Source of the DNA: Sulfurospirillum sp. SCADC
Lineage (GTDB): Bacteria > Campylobacterota > Campylobacteria > Campylobacterales > Sulfurospirillaceae
Direction of reading: 5' to 3'
Assembly (NCBI RefSeq): GCF_000743525.1
Contig: NZ_JQGK01000006.1
Coordinates: 1 to 64,000, forward strand
Length of the DNA: 64,000 bases
Every line of letters begins with the position of its first letter. Position 1 is the stretch's first letter. A program made the position numbers and the translations under genes. Shown piece by piece: positions 1 to 7,814 of this stretch. The notes under the pieces were generated by a model. That model did no database searches. It saw only the letters and a program-made list of their open reading frames with translations, and had not been told where the DNA came from.

Positions 1-28
1 ATGTATTTTGATGGGGGAGTAATAGTTT

Positions 29-796
29 ATGAAAATACTCTCTATTTTAGGTGCTGGCTGGTTAGGCTTAGAACTTGCTCACACACTGAAAGACCACTAT
101 ACTATCAAGCTTGCTGCGCGTAATGAAGAAGCGAAACGCATTCATATGGACTTAGGCTTTGAATCTTATGTCTTAACGGAAGGTGTGTATGATAACCTTG
201 ATGTATTACTCTCGTGTGAGTATCTGTTTATCAACTATCCTCCATCCAAATTTAAGGATTATCTTCATTTTATAAAGAGACTCTCGCAGCACCCATCTTT
301 TTCAACCATTGAGAAAATATTTTTTGTAAGTTCGTCTTCTGTTTACCCTAAAACGCCTGGCGTTTATAATGAAAACAGTGAGATAACATCTTCATCAAAT
401 CCGTTATATTATGAAGCAGAAAAGAGTCTTTATGGAAAAGTGCATGTTATTTTTCGATGTGCTGGGTTAATGGGAGCTGGTCGCATTGCTGGTAAATATT
501 ATTCCAACAAACCTGTTAAGGATGGAAAGAGCCGCGTGAATCATGTTCATCAAATGGATGTCATTCGCGCTGTTATCTTTGCAATGGATCATTCTCTTGA
601 GGGCATTTTCAATCTATCGGCTCCTTTACATCCCACAAAAGAGGAACTTTATCGCCATCAGTGTGAGCAGTGTCAGTTGATCCTTCCACTTTTTATAGAC
701 AGTGTAGAGTCTAATCAACGCATTATTGAAGGTTGTAAGCTTGAAGATCTTGAATTTGAGTACCTGTGTAAAAATCCAATGGAGTTTATTCATTAA
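29..796 (+). CDS. YeeZ-like NAD(P)-binding SDR-type protein
   Basis: A 255-residue extended short-chain dehydrogenase/epimerase-like protein. The N terminus has a Rossmann nucleotide loop (ILGAGWLG, residues 6-13). FVSSSSVYP near residue 100 matches the beta-strand/catalytic Ser region of NAD-dependent epimerases, and a YYEAEK motif near residue 128 stands where YxxxK is expected. Length and layout resemble the YeeZ group, whose substrate is unknown. A GGGGAG ribosome site lies about 10 bases before the start. It converges on the LysR gene downstream. No operon partner is visible, since the window begins just upstream. Family assignment is good; the reaction cannot be given. Confidence 0.75.
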   Translation: MKILSILGAGWLGLELAHTLKDHYTIKLAARNEEAKRIHMDLGFESYVLTEGVYDNLDVLLSCEYLFINYPPSKFKDYLHFIKRLSQHPSFSTIEKIFFVSSSSVYPKTPGVYNENSEITSSSNPLYYEAEKSLYGKVHVIFRCAGLMGAGRIAGKYYSNKPVKDGKSRVNHVHQMDVIRAVIFAMDHSLEGIFNLSAPLHPTKEELYRHQCEQCQLILPLFIDSVESNQRIIEGCKLEDLEFEYLCKNPMEFIH

Positions 797-870
797 TATT
801 TTGTGCAAATATACACTTTAACCTAAAGAAAGAGGACACTCAATCAATGAAGGTTACATGTAAGCACAAA

Positions 871-1701
871 CTAGTGTAATTGCATCTGCTTTAAATAATC
901 CCCTATGAAAGGAATGGAGTCCTTTCTGCACACTAAATGGGTCTCTAAATTGCACGCATTGGGTGGGAGTTTGGTTAAGATGAGGTCATCGGTATAATGG
1001 TATTTATCGACAATTGTTTTTGACAAAAACGCTCTTCCCATGCCGGCTTTAACGCAGCCTAGCATCACTTCGTAATTTTCTAAAATGATCGTCGTGTACT
1101 CCGTGTTTCCCAACGCTTCCCAGTACTGCTTAAAGAAGTTCAAGTGCGTGCTTTTTTCGCGATAGCCTATGATGCAGTTTTGACTCGTTTTATGTTTGGA
1201 TTCAACCATGTAGAGATCATCGCTGAATTCATTTAAGATGATGATGTCTTTATGGTTCGGATCGCCTGTTATGAACGCAATATCGACTTTATACTCCAAA
1301 AGAGCGTCAATGACCTGCGGTGTTCCATTGGCAAAAAGTTCGATTTGCATGGTAGGATAATCAAGTGAAAGCTTTTCGATAAAGGTCAAGAGGCGAATAA
1401 TGGCATTGGCTTGGCTTGTTCCAATGCGTAAAAGCGTCTGCTCTGAGATATTTTTCATTTTTAAAATGGTTTCTTCCACTTTGGTAACAATATCAAGCGC
1501 ATAAGGGTAGAGTTTTTCTCCCTCATACGTCAAAATAACACCTTTTGGTACACGGTGAAAAAGAGGGTAGCCCAGTTTTTTTTCAAGTTGTTTAATGCGA
1601 AGCGTGACATTGGATTGCGTAAAATAGAGCTCTTGCGCCGCCAATGAGATGCTTTGATGCTTGGCAACCGCAACGAAAATCTTGAGTAATGATGAATCCA
1701 T
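871..1701 (-). CDS. LysR-family transcriptional regulator
   Basis: A 276-residue LysR-type regulator. An N-terminal winged helix-turn-helix (residues 1-60; AAQELYFTQSNVTLRIKQLE recognition region) is followed by a periplasmic-binding-like effector domain from about residue 90. The start has an AAGGAG site six bases upstream. It is transcribed divergently from the aconitase-like/dehalogenase operon across a 111-bp gap, the classic arrangement for a LysR activator of that operon, so it probably responds to a substrate or intermediate of it. The inducer cannot be read from sequence. Confidence 0.9.
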   Translation of the reverse strand: MDSSLLKIFVAVAKHQSISLAAQELYFTQSNVTLRIKQLEKKLGYPLFHRVPKGVILTYEGEKLYPYALDIVTKVEETILKMKNISEQTLLRIGTSQANAIIRLLTFIEKLSLDYPTMQIELFANGTPQVIDALLEYKVDIAFITGDPNHKDIIILNEFSDDLYMVESKHKTSQNCIIGYREKSTHLNFFKQYWEALGNTEYTTIILENYEVMLGCVKAGMGRAFLSKTIVDKYHYTDDLILTKLPPNACNLETHLVCRKDSIPFIGDYLKQMQLH

Positions 1702-1723
1702 ATTGCTCTCCTTTATATTGTAT

Positions 1724-1738
1724 ATAATTATGTATTAT
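1724..1738. promoter_or_regulatory. Candidate LysR operator in divergent intergenic region
   Basis: The AT-rich spacer between the LysR gene and the dehydratase operon holds ATAAT-N5-ATTAT, a perfect dyad that fits the LysR T-N11-A pattern. Its position between the two divergent starts is what autoregulation plus activation would need. AT-rich dyads arise easily by chance, so this is only a candidate. Confidence 0.35.
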
Positions 1739-1812
1739 TTGCTTTTAGATAACTACTTGCAATACAATAACCAAAAGAAATTTGAAAGTAACTGAAAAAG
1801 AGGAGAGGCATC

Positions 1813-3063
1813 ATGCACGCAATTGAGAAGCTATTGGCGAAAAAAGCAGGGTTGACGTCTGTCAAAGCGGGTGAGATTATTAACTGTGAAGTCGATATGG
1901 CAGGCATTAACGATCTGTATTTACAAACGATTCGCTCTTTTTATGAAATGGGTGGCGTTAAAGTGCATGACCCAAGCCGTGTGATTATGTTTTTAGATCA
2001 TTATGCACCTGCTTCAACGATCCTGCAAGCCCAAAATCAGAAGCAGTTTCGAGAGTTTTGTTGGGATCAAGGCATTGATCTTTTGATGGACATCGACCAA
2101 GGCGTGTGCCATCAAGTCCTTGTCGATAAAGGGTTGTCGTACCCCGGAGAGATCGTCGTTATTACCGACTCACACACTACGACGCATGGCGCGTTTGGCG
2201 CGTTTGGAACGGGTGTGGGAGCGACGGATTTGGCGATCATTTTAGTGACAGGAAAACTGTGGTTTAGAGTCCCCGAAATCATCAAAATCAATTTTGAAGG
2301 CAAACTCCCCAAAGGCGTTTACGCCAAAGATGCCATCTTGCATGCCATTGGCGAACTAGGAGCGGACTATGCTGTTTACAAAGCGGTTGAGTTTGGTGGC
2401 TCGATGTTGGAGCATCTTAGCATCTCAGAGCGTATGGCACTGTGCAATATGAGTACCGAAATGGGCGCAAAAACGAGCTACATTCAGCCTGATGCCATTA
2501 CGATGGCGTTTTTGAAAGAGAGAGTAGCGCGTCCTTACGAGATTTATCATACGGACGCTGACTTTCATTATGCGGATGAAGTCACGTTTGATGTGCATCA
2601 CCTCAAACCGCAACTCGCAGCTCCTTCCAGTGTGGATAACGTCTACGATTTGGGTCAATTTATCGGTCGGCACATCGATCAAGCCTATTTGGGGTCGTGT
2701 ACGGGTGGAAGGGCTGAGGACATCGGCATTGCAGCGCGTATTTTAAAAGGAAAAAAGGTTGCATCTCGCACACGTTTTGTCATTGTGCCTGCGTCTAAAG
2801 GCGTGCTCCTTGAATCAATGGAGAAAGGGTATGTGCAAACCCTCGTTGAAGCAGGTGCTACCTTTGTGACCCCTGGGTGTGCAGCCTGTTTGGGAACGCA
2901 TGAGGGGATGCTTGCCTCTGGTGAGACCTGCATCACCACGACCAACCGCAATTTCCCTGGGCGCATGGGTGACACCAAAGCGGAGATTTTTCTAGGTTCT
3001 CCTGCAGCAGTTGCTGCTGCGGCTTTAATGGGCGAAATCGTTGACCCAACACTTTACATGTAA
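1813..3063 (+). CDS. Aconitase-family dehydratase, large subunit (LeuC-like)
   Basis: A 416-residue [4Fe-4S] hydro-lyase of the short LeuC/homoaconitase type, which includes isopropylmalate, homoaconitate and dimethylmalate dehydratases. TDSHTTTHGAFGAFGTGVGATD near residue 118 is the family signature; cluster ligands are Cys in GSCTGG (about 295) and the CxxC of PGCAACLG (about 355-358). An AGGAG site precedes the start. It is followed 10 bases later by the small subunit and then by a fluoroacetate-dehalogenase-like gene. That partner and the LysR regulator argue against simple leucine synthesis, so no leuC symbol is given. The TTACATGTAA palindrome provides its last codons and stop (LYM, TAA). 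Confidence 0.85.
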   Translation: MHAIEKLLAKKAGLTSVKAGEIINCEVDMAGINDLYLQTIRSFYEMGGVKVHDPSRVIMFLDHYAPASTILQAQNQKQFREFCWDQGIDLLMDIDQGVCHQVLVDKGLSYPGEIVVITDSHTTTHGAFGAFGTGVGATDLAIILVTGKLWFRVPEIIKINFEGKLPKGVYAKDAILHAIGELGADYAVYKAVEFGGSMLEHLSISERMALCNMSTEMGAKTSYIQPDAITMAFLKERVARPYEIYHTDADFHYADEVTFDVHHLKPQLAAPSSVDNVYDLGQFIGRHIDQAYLGSCTGGRAEDIGIAARILKGKKVASRTRFVIVPASKGVLLESMEKGYVQTLVEAGATFVTPGCAACLGTHEGMLASGETCITTTNRNFPGRMGDTKAEIFLGSPAAVAAAALMGEIVDPTLYM

Positions 3064-3073
3064 AGGATAAAAA

Positions 3074-3598
3074 ATGCAAAAATTATTAACAGGCAATGCC
3101 TTTGTCTTTGGCAATAATGTCGATACGGATCAGATTTACCCAGGGCGTTTTGTGGAGTTTACCGATGTGGAAGATGTCGCCAAGTATGCGATGTTTGGAG
3201 CTGATCCTGAGTTTACATGTAACGTTAAAAAAGGCGATTTTATCGTTGCTGGATCGAACTTTGGCTGTGGTAGTAGTCGTGAGCATGCGGCGATTACCCT
3301 CAAAGCGGTTGGTGTGGGTGCGATTATCGCGGAGTCGTTTGCGCGTATCTTTTATCGCAATGCCATCAATTTAGGACTGCCCGTGTTGGTGTGCCCTTTG
3401 ATTTCAAAACTCGTCACATCAGGTGCCACTGTGCAGGTCGATCTTTTAAGTGGCGAAATTTGCGATGAAACGGGCAAAATTGCACAGGCAGAGCCGATGT
3501 CAGAATATACGCTGCATATTCTTGAAAGTGGTGGCATTAAATCGTTGATTAAAAAACAGATGGAGCTTAATATGGAGGAGAGAACGTCATGGCTATAA
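3074..3598 (+). CDS. Aconitase-family dehydratase, small subunit (LeuD-like)
   Basis: A 174-residue swivel-domain subunit partnering the upstream large subunit. The motifs NVDTDQIYPGRF (about residue 15) and GSNFGCGSSREHA (about 61-73) are diagnostic. The substrate-loop equivalent of the IPxRYL segment of LeuD reads IYPGRFVEF here, differing from the usual isopropylmalate form as I remember it, so the substrate may differ. AAGGA ribosome site upstream. The 3' end overlaps the dehalogenase gene by 10 bp, indicating translational coupling. Contains a TTACATGTAA copy at 3213 (FTCN). Confidence 0.85.
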   Translation: MQKLLTGNAFVFGNNVDTDQIYPGRFVEFTDVEDVAKYAMFGADPEFTCNVKKGDFIVAGSNFGCGSSREHAAITLKAVGVGAIIAESFARIFYRNAINLGLPVLVCPLISKLVTSGATVQVDLLSGEICDETGKIAQAEPMSEYTLHILESGGIKSLIKKQMELNMEERTSWL

Positions 3599-4503
3599 CG
3601 GATTATTTTCAAGGGTTTGAGCGTATGATGATAGATGTGGGCGATGTGTCGATCCATACGCTTGTTGGAGGCGAGGGCAAAGAGGTCATTTTACTGTTAC
3701 ACGGGCATCCTGAGAACTATCTTATTTGGCGAGACATTGCTCCCGATCTTGCGAAGCGTTACACTGTTGTAATGACCGATCTTCGCGGATACGGTGATAG
3801 CTCAAAACCCAAAGGGTTACCCGATCACTCGAACTACTCCAAACGTGTGATGGCCCTCGATCAAGTGAAGGTGATGGAGCATTTAGGCTTTAGTGAGTAT
3901 CACATCGTAGGGCATGACCGAGGGGCTAGGGTGTGCCATCGCTTGATGCTGGATCATCCCGACAAAGTGTTGACCTGTACGATGATGGATATTTTACCGA
4001 CGTACGATATGTATGAGCGCACCAACAGAGAGTTTGCGACGAAGTATTGGCACTGGTTTTTTTACATTCAGCCTTTCGATTTTCCTGAGCGATTTTTAGG
4101 CGCTGATCCTGATTATTTTATTCGCAATAATTTGCTGAAAAAAGCTTCCCCTGAGGCACTTAAAAACTTCCCAGAAGATGTTTTACAAGACTACATCCGA
4201 TGCTATTCTGACCCTGCGACGGTGCATGGGATCAGTGAAGATTATAGGGCGGCTGCGAGCATTGACCTTGAACATGACATCGTTGATCGCTCCACCAAGA
4301 TCAAAACACCGCTTTTAGTGTTGTGGGGCGCGAATGGTGTTGTGGGAAAACTGTGGGACATTCTTCAAGGGTGGAAAGATCGTGCCGAAGATGTCAGTGG
4401 CTTTGGGCTTTTGGATTGCGGTCATTTTGTGCCTGAAGAGAAGCCTCAAATTGTGTTGGAAGCGTTAGGCGCTTTCCTAGAGCAAAAACGTAAAAAAAGT
4501 TAA
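3589..4503 (+). CDS. Fluoroacetate/haloacetate dehalogenase-like alpha/beta hydrolase
   Basis: A 304-residue alpha/beta hydrolase keeping the residue set known for fluoroacetate dehalogenase of Rhodopseudomonas palustris: nucleophile Asp110 in GHDRGAR, carboxylate-binding Arg111 and Arg114, Asp134, halide-pocket His155 and Trp156 (KYWHWFF), Tyr219, and catalytic His279 (DCGHF). The numbering coincides almost exactly with what I recall of that enzyme. The oxyanion segment is HGHPEN (38-43). Expected reaction: hydrolysis of a 2-haloacid, for example fluoroacetate to glycolate, in the cytoplasm. Last gene of the dehydratase operon. Whether fluoro- or chloro-acids are the real substrates is open. 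Confidence 0.8.
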   Translation: MAITDYFQGFERMMIDVGDVSIHTLVGGEGKEVILLLHGHPENYLIWRDIAPDLAKRYTVVMTDLRGYGDSSKPKGLPDHSNYSKRVMALDQVKVMEHLGFSEYHIVGHDRGARVCHRLMLDHPDKVLTCTMMDILPTYDMYERTNREFATKYWHWFFYIQPFDFPERFLGADPDYFIRNNLLKKASPEALKNFPEDVLQDYIRCYSDPATVHGISEDYRAAASIDLEHDIVDRSTKIKTPLLVLWGANGVVGKLWDILQGWKDRAEDVSGFGLLDCGHFVPEEKPQIVLEALGAFLEQKRKKS

Positions 4504-4687
4504 ATCATTGTAGTGATCTTACGTAAACGGTAAAATTAAGCAAGCATTCTGAAAAAGAGTTCTATTCTAAGTCTTTAAAAGCATTGTAGGTGACTGCATT
4601 TTGGCTGTATCACCAACGCCAAATGAAGTGCAGAATCAGCTAAGTGGTGTTTAGGGCTTGCAATATAACCAAACTAAGGAATTCAAA

Positions 4688-5176
4688 ATGAGGGATAGTG
4701 CGATAAAAATGTATCGTTTAGGGATGGCTTTTATCTGTTTGGGCTCATGTGCTTTTGCAGAGGAGATTGGGTCGGTCAATACGGCTTTTGTTCTCTTGGG
4801 TGCCAATCATAAAATTGTGATTGAAGCATTTGATGACCCCAAAATACCTGGTGTTTCGTGCCATCTTTCGCGTGCAAAAACGGGCGGGGTGAAAGGCTCT
4901 TTGGGGATTGCGGAAGATACGTCGGATGCTTCGATCGCGTGCAGGCAAACAGGTGTTATCACATTGCCTCAAACGATTCAGTCCAAAAAGAGTGATGGTG
5001 AACGCGTTTTTAAAGAGTCAACATCGTTACTGTTTAAGCATGTGCAGGTGGTTCGCTTTTACGATGCCAAACGCAATACGCTTATTTATCTGACCTACTC
5101 TGACAAACTCATCGATGGTTCACCCCAAAATGCGATTTCAACGGTGCAAATTACCAATAGTATTTTTGAAAAATAA
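4688..5176 (+). CDS. CreA family protein
   Basis: A secreted or periplasmic protein of about 162 residues with an N-terminal signal peptide (hydrophobic core about residues 10-22, ending AFAEE). The body ([41 protein letters not shown]) matches the CreA family, whose role is unknown. Start chosen at 4688 because AAGGA lies seven bases upstream; an in-frame ATG at 4658 has no ribosome site. Two Cys residues could form a disulfide. The 184 bases upstream hold no other visible gene. A hairpin follows the gene. Confidence 0.75.
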   Translation: MRDSAIKMYRLGMAFICLGSCAFAEEIGSVNTAFVLLGANHKIVIEAFDDPKIPGVSCHLSRAKTGGVKGSLGIAEDTSDASIACRQTGVITLPQTIQSKKSDGERVFKESTSLLFKHVQVVRFYDAKRNTLIYLTYSDKLIDGSPQNAISTVQITNSIFEK

Positions 5177-5209
5177 TTGCGTCTAAAAAGCGTGGTTGAA
5201 GGAGAAAAA

Positions 5210-5237
5210 ACACTCAGAATGGGGGCAATCTGAGTGT
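5210..5237. terminator. Hairpin after creA-like gene
   Basis: ACACTCAGA (5210-5218) pairs with TCTGAGTGT (5229-5237) around a 10-base loop. There is no T-run downstream, but an A-run lies upstream, so it could act as a terminator on either strand. It is the first of three dyads between the CreA-like gene and the tolC-like gene. Confidence 0.5.
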
Positions 5238-5805
5238 CGAAATTTAACTTTGGAAGATCATTACAAAACAAATTGGCGTTTTTGTTTTGTAATGAAAGTA
5301 TAAATGAAAAACTTTAACGGTTTGATAATCTAGTGTGAACCAAATGTTAATCATGAATGAAAACCTATGCTAATAGGCTTACATGTAAAGAAATGAGAGA
5401 GGCAGTTTTAGCCTATTAAAGAAGTGACGGAGAGGGAGTATGGTAATCTGTTTTAAGATTTTCTTACCTCTAAATGTGGCATGAAGGGAGATAAAAAAGA
5501 TGAAATACACGAAGATTATAGCGTTATTTGAGGAGTGAAAGGAGTGCAATAACGTATAAATTAAAAAGAGATTTAAATCGTCTTTTAATAAAAATAGTGA
5601 AGAATATTACAAAAAGATTACAGCATAATTTTTAGTGACAAAAGGCTTTAAATAGGGCTTGTGAAAGCAAATTGTCACACATAAATACTTTTGAGACTTA
5701 TAATCCTCATTTTCTATTGCACTTGGAAAAATAATATGATACAATTGCTCAATCGATGAATAGGGTTCTGTATTATTTTGGTAAGATCAAACAAAGGGGG
5801 AGATT
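5238..5805. other. Long intergenic region upstream of the adhesion locus
   Basis: About 570 bases without a convincing gene. It contains a perfect 14-bp inverted repeat (CATTACAAAACAAA at 5259-5272, partner 5281-5294, 8-base loop), a TTACATGTAA copy at 5379, and a 7-bp dyad at 5522-5528/5548-5554. A 12-codon ORF at 5500 preceded by AAGGGAG is too short to call. A TATAAT box at 5699-5704 and TATGAT at 5735-5740 are candidate -10 elements for the tolC-like gene; no well-spaced -35 box was seen. The dyads make this a likely control region for adhesin export. Confidence 0.5.
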
Positions 5806-7128
5806 ATGAATCTCACAAAAGCATTAACTTTGGCAGCGATATGTTTTCCAGTGTTCGCTTTTTCTTTAACATTAGAAGAAGGCGCAAAAACGATTCTCGA
5901 ATCAAGTCCTAAAGTAAAGGAGAGTGTCGAGAATTTCAATGGAGTGAAGAAAGAGTATAACATTGCAGAAAATGGATACCTTCCAACACTTGACTTGGTT
6001 AGCTCCTACGGGCATCAGACGTACAAAGAACCAGGAGCGGGTAAACTTTCCAGTGTCACCGATGAGACTTCATTGGTTTTAAACCAAAATCTCTTTAATG
6101 GCTTTGCGACAGAAAATACCATCAAACAACAAAAAAATAGACTCGAAGCGGCATCGTTTGGCGTAACGGAGAAAGCCGATAGAACACTTTTGGCGTATAC
6201 CAACGCATACATTATGCTTTTAAAAAACAAAGAGCTTTTGGATCTTGCACGTGAAAACGCACAAACCCATGAAGCGATCTACAAACAGATTAAAGAGCGT
6301 TCTGATTCAGGTTTTGGTCGTCTCTCTGAGACACAACAAGCCGGTAGCCGTTATACGCTTGCACAATCCAATGTGATTTCGCAAGAAAACAACTATAAAG
6401 ACGCCGTTTCAACTTTTGAAAAACTCTACGGTCAAAAACTCGATGCTAAAGACCTTGTAAAACCAGACTTTGCAGCGACTGTTCCTGTCAGTTATGAAAA
6501 ATTCAATGAAAAAAGCTTTACATGTAACCCTTCCATTAAGATGCAAGAAGCCAATGTCAGACTTGCAGATGCTTTGTATGAAGGCTCTAAAGCAGCGTTT
6601 TACCCTAAAGTTGATTTTGAACTTGCCGGAACCGTTGGTCATGACCTTGATGGCGTTGATGGACGTTATGAAAACACCTCCGCGCTTTTAAAATTCAGAT
6701 ACAACCTGTATAACAAAGGTGCTGACATGCTCACCAAAGAGAAGTACACCATTTTGACGATGAAAGAAAAAGAGACCTTAGCCGCACTTGAACGTGATCT
6801 TAAAGAGAGTGTTAAGTTTTCATGGGAGAGTTATGAGTCGACTCAAAAACGTATTGACCTTTTGCAAGAACACAAAAAATTTAGCCAAGCAACACTCAAT
6901 GCGTACCAACAAGAGTTTGCAATTGGTAAACGCGATTTGATTAACCTTTTGGATGCCGAGGGCGAATACTACTCAGCACGACAAGCCCTCGCAGAAGCAG
7001 AAGCAACGTTGCTATACGCCAAATACAGAATCTTAGATAACATGGGTGTTTTAACCGACTATTTTGATGCTTCATTTGGGCAAACCTATGATGTTCAAAC
7101 ATGCTCTCATAAAAGTGTCTCATTTTAA
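5806..7128 (+). CDS. TolC-like outer membrane channel of type I secretion (LapE-like)
   Basis: A 440-residue outer membrane efflux protein with a signal peptide (about residues 1-19, ending FAFS). The long alpha-helical hairpins expected of TolC are visible as two related halves, with Asn-Leu-rich helix segments such as LNQNLFNGFATENTIKQQ (about 90) and FRYNLYNKGADMLTKEK (about 300). It should form the outer membrane exit for the adhesin encoded downstream, together with the ABC and membrane fusion components. First gene of the lap-type operon; a GGGGGAG site precedes the start. A TTACATGTAA copy at 6518 encodes FTCN. Both strong neighbours and fold support the call. Confidence 0.88.
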   Translation: MNLTKALTLAAICFPVFAFSLTLEEGAKTILESSPKVKESVENFNGVKKEYNIAENGYLPTLDLVSSYGHQTYKEPGAGKLSSVTDETSLVLNQNLFNGFATENTIKQQKNRLEAASFGVTEKADRTLLAYTNAYIMLLKNKELLDLARENAQTHEAIYKQIKERSDSGFGRLSETQQAGSRYTLAQSNVISQENNYKDAVSTFEKLYGQKLDAKDLVKPDFAATVPVSYEKFNEKSFTCNPSIKMQEANVRLADALYEGSKAAFYPKVDFELAGTVGHDLDGVDGRYENTSALLKFRYNLYNKGADMLTKEKYTILTMKEKETLAALERDLKESVKFSWESYESTQKRIDLLQEHKKFSQATLNAYQQEFAIGKRDLINLLDAEGEYYSARQALAEAEATLLYAKYRILDNMGVLTDYFDASFGQTYDVQTCSHKSVSF

Positions 7129-7172
7129 TGAGCAGACTTTAGGGAGATGGGCTAAAGCCCCAGAAACGAAGG

Positions 7173-7814
7173 ATGCGTAAAAAGCTATTTTTAGTTATTA
7201 TCTTTGTTGTTTTAACACTGTATGCAGGACAAGAATTTTTTACACAAGAAATCCTCAAAAAAGTTGAAACAAAATACGGAGGCTCTGCGAAGCGAAGAGT
7301 TGAGGCATTAAACACGCTGCTGCTCTCGCTTCAAACTTCTAGGGAATCTGAGAAGCTTGAGAAGGTCAACGCCTTTTTCAACCAGATGCAGTTTGTATCC
7401 GACGAATCCCTTTGGAAGCAGAAAGATTACTGGGCGACACGCATGGAGTTTATTGGGATGGGTGCGGGTGATTGTGAAGATTTTGTGATTGCGAAGTATT
7501 TTACGTTAAAGCAATTAGGCATTTCAACAGATAAGCTTTTTTTTACGTATGTTAAGGCTATAAAATTTCAACAAGCTCATATGGTTTTAACCTATTTTGA
7601 GACACCCACTTCTGTTCCTCTTGTTTTAGACAACATCAATTACAAAATTTTACCAGCAACACAGAGAAACGATCTCGTGCCTGTTTACAGTTTTAATGGT
7701 GATGCGTTGTATCTTGCCAAGCAACAAGGATTAGGGCAAATTGTCCCCTCCGGTATGCAGAAAAATAAAAAATGGTTTGATTTGATAGATAAGATTAGGA
7801 GAGAAGAGCAATGA
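7173..7814 (+). CDS. lapG: LapG-like periplasmic transglutaminase-like cysteine protease (copy 1)
   Basis: A 213-residue bacterial transglutaminase-like cysteine proteinase. An N-terminal hydrophobic segment (about 5-20) would export or anchor it. The triad is intact: Cys101 in GAGDCEDF, His136 in QAHMVL, Asp153 in VLDNIN. LapG cleaves the N terminus of LapA-type adhesins to release them from the outer membrane and is held inactive by LapD bound to c-di-GMP. The next gene is LapD-like and overlaps by 4 bp, so this is the canonical lapG position. The GAAGG before the ATG abuts it with no spacing, an unusual start, but no better one is seen. A second homologue lies at 21627. Confidence 0.88.
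   Translation: MRKKLFLVIIFVVLTLYAGQEFFTQEILKKVETKYGGSAKRRVEALNTLLLSLQTSRESEKLEKVNAFFNQMQFVSDESLWKQKDYWATRMEFIGMGAGDCEDFVIAKYFTLKQLGISTDKLFFTYVKAIKFQQAHMVLTYFETPTSVPLVLDNINYKILPATQRNDLVPVYSFNGDALYLAKQQGLGQIVPSGMQKNKKWFDLIDKIRREEQ

Noticed and set aside
5500-5538. A 12-codon leader-peptide-like frame with AAGGGAG upstream
   Set aside because: Too short, no run of regulatory codons and no attenuator in the right place.
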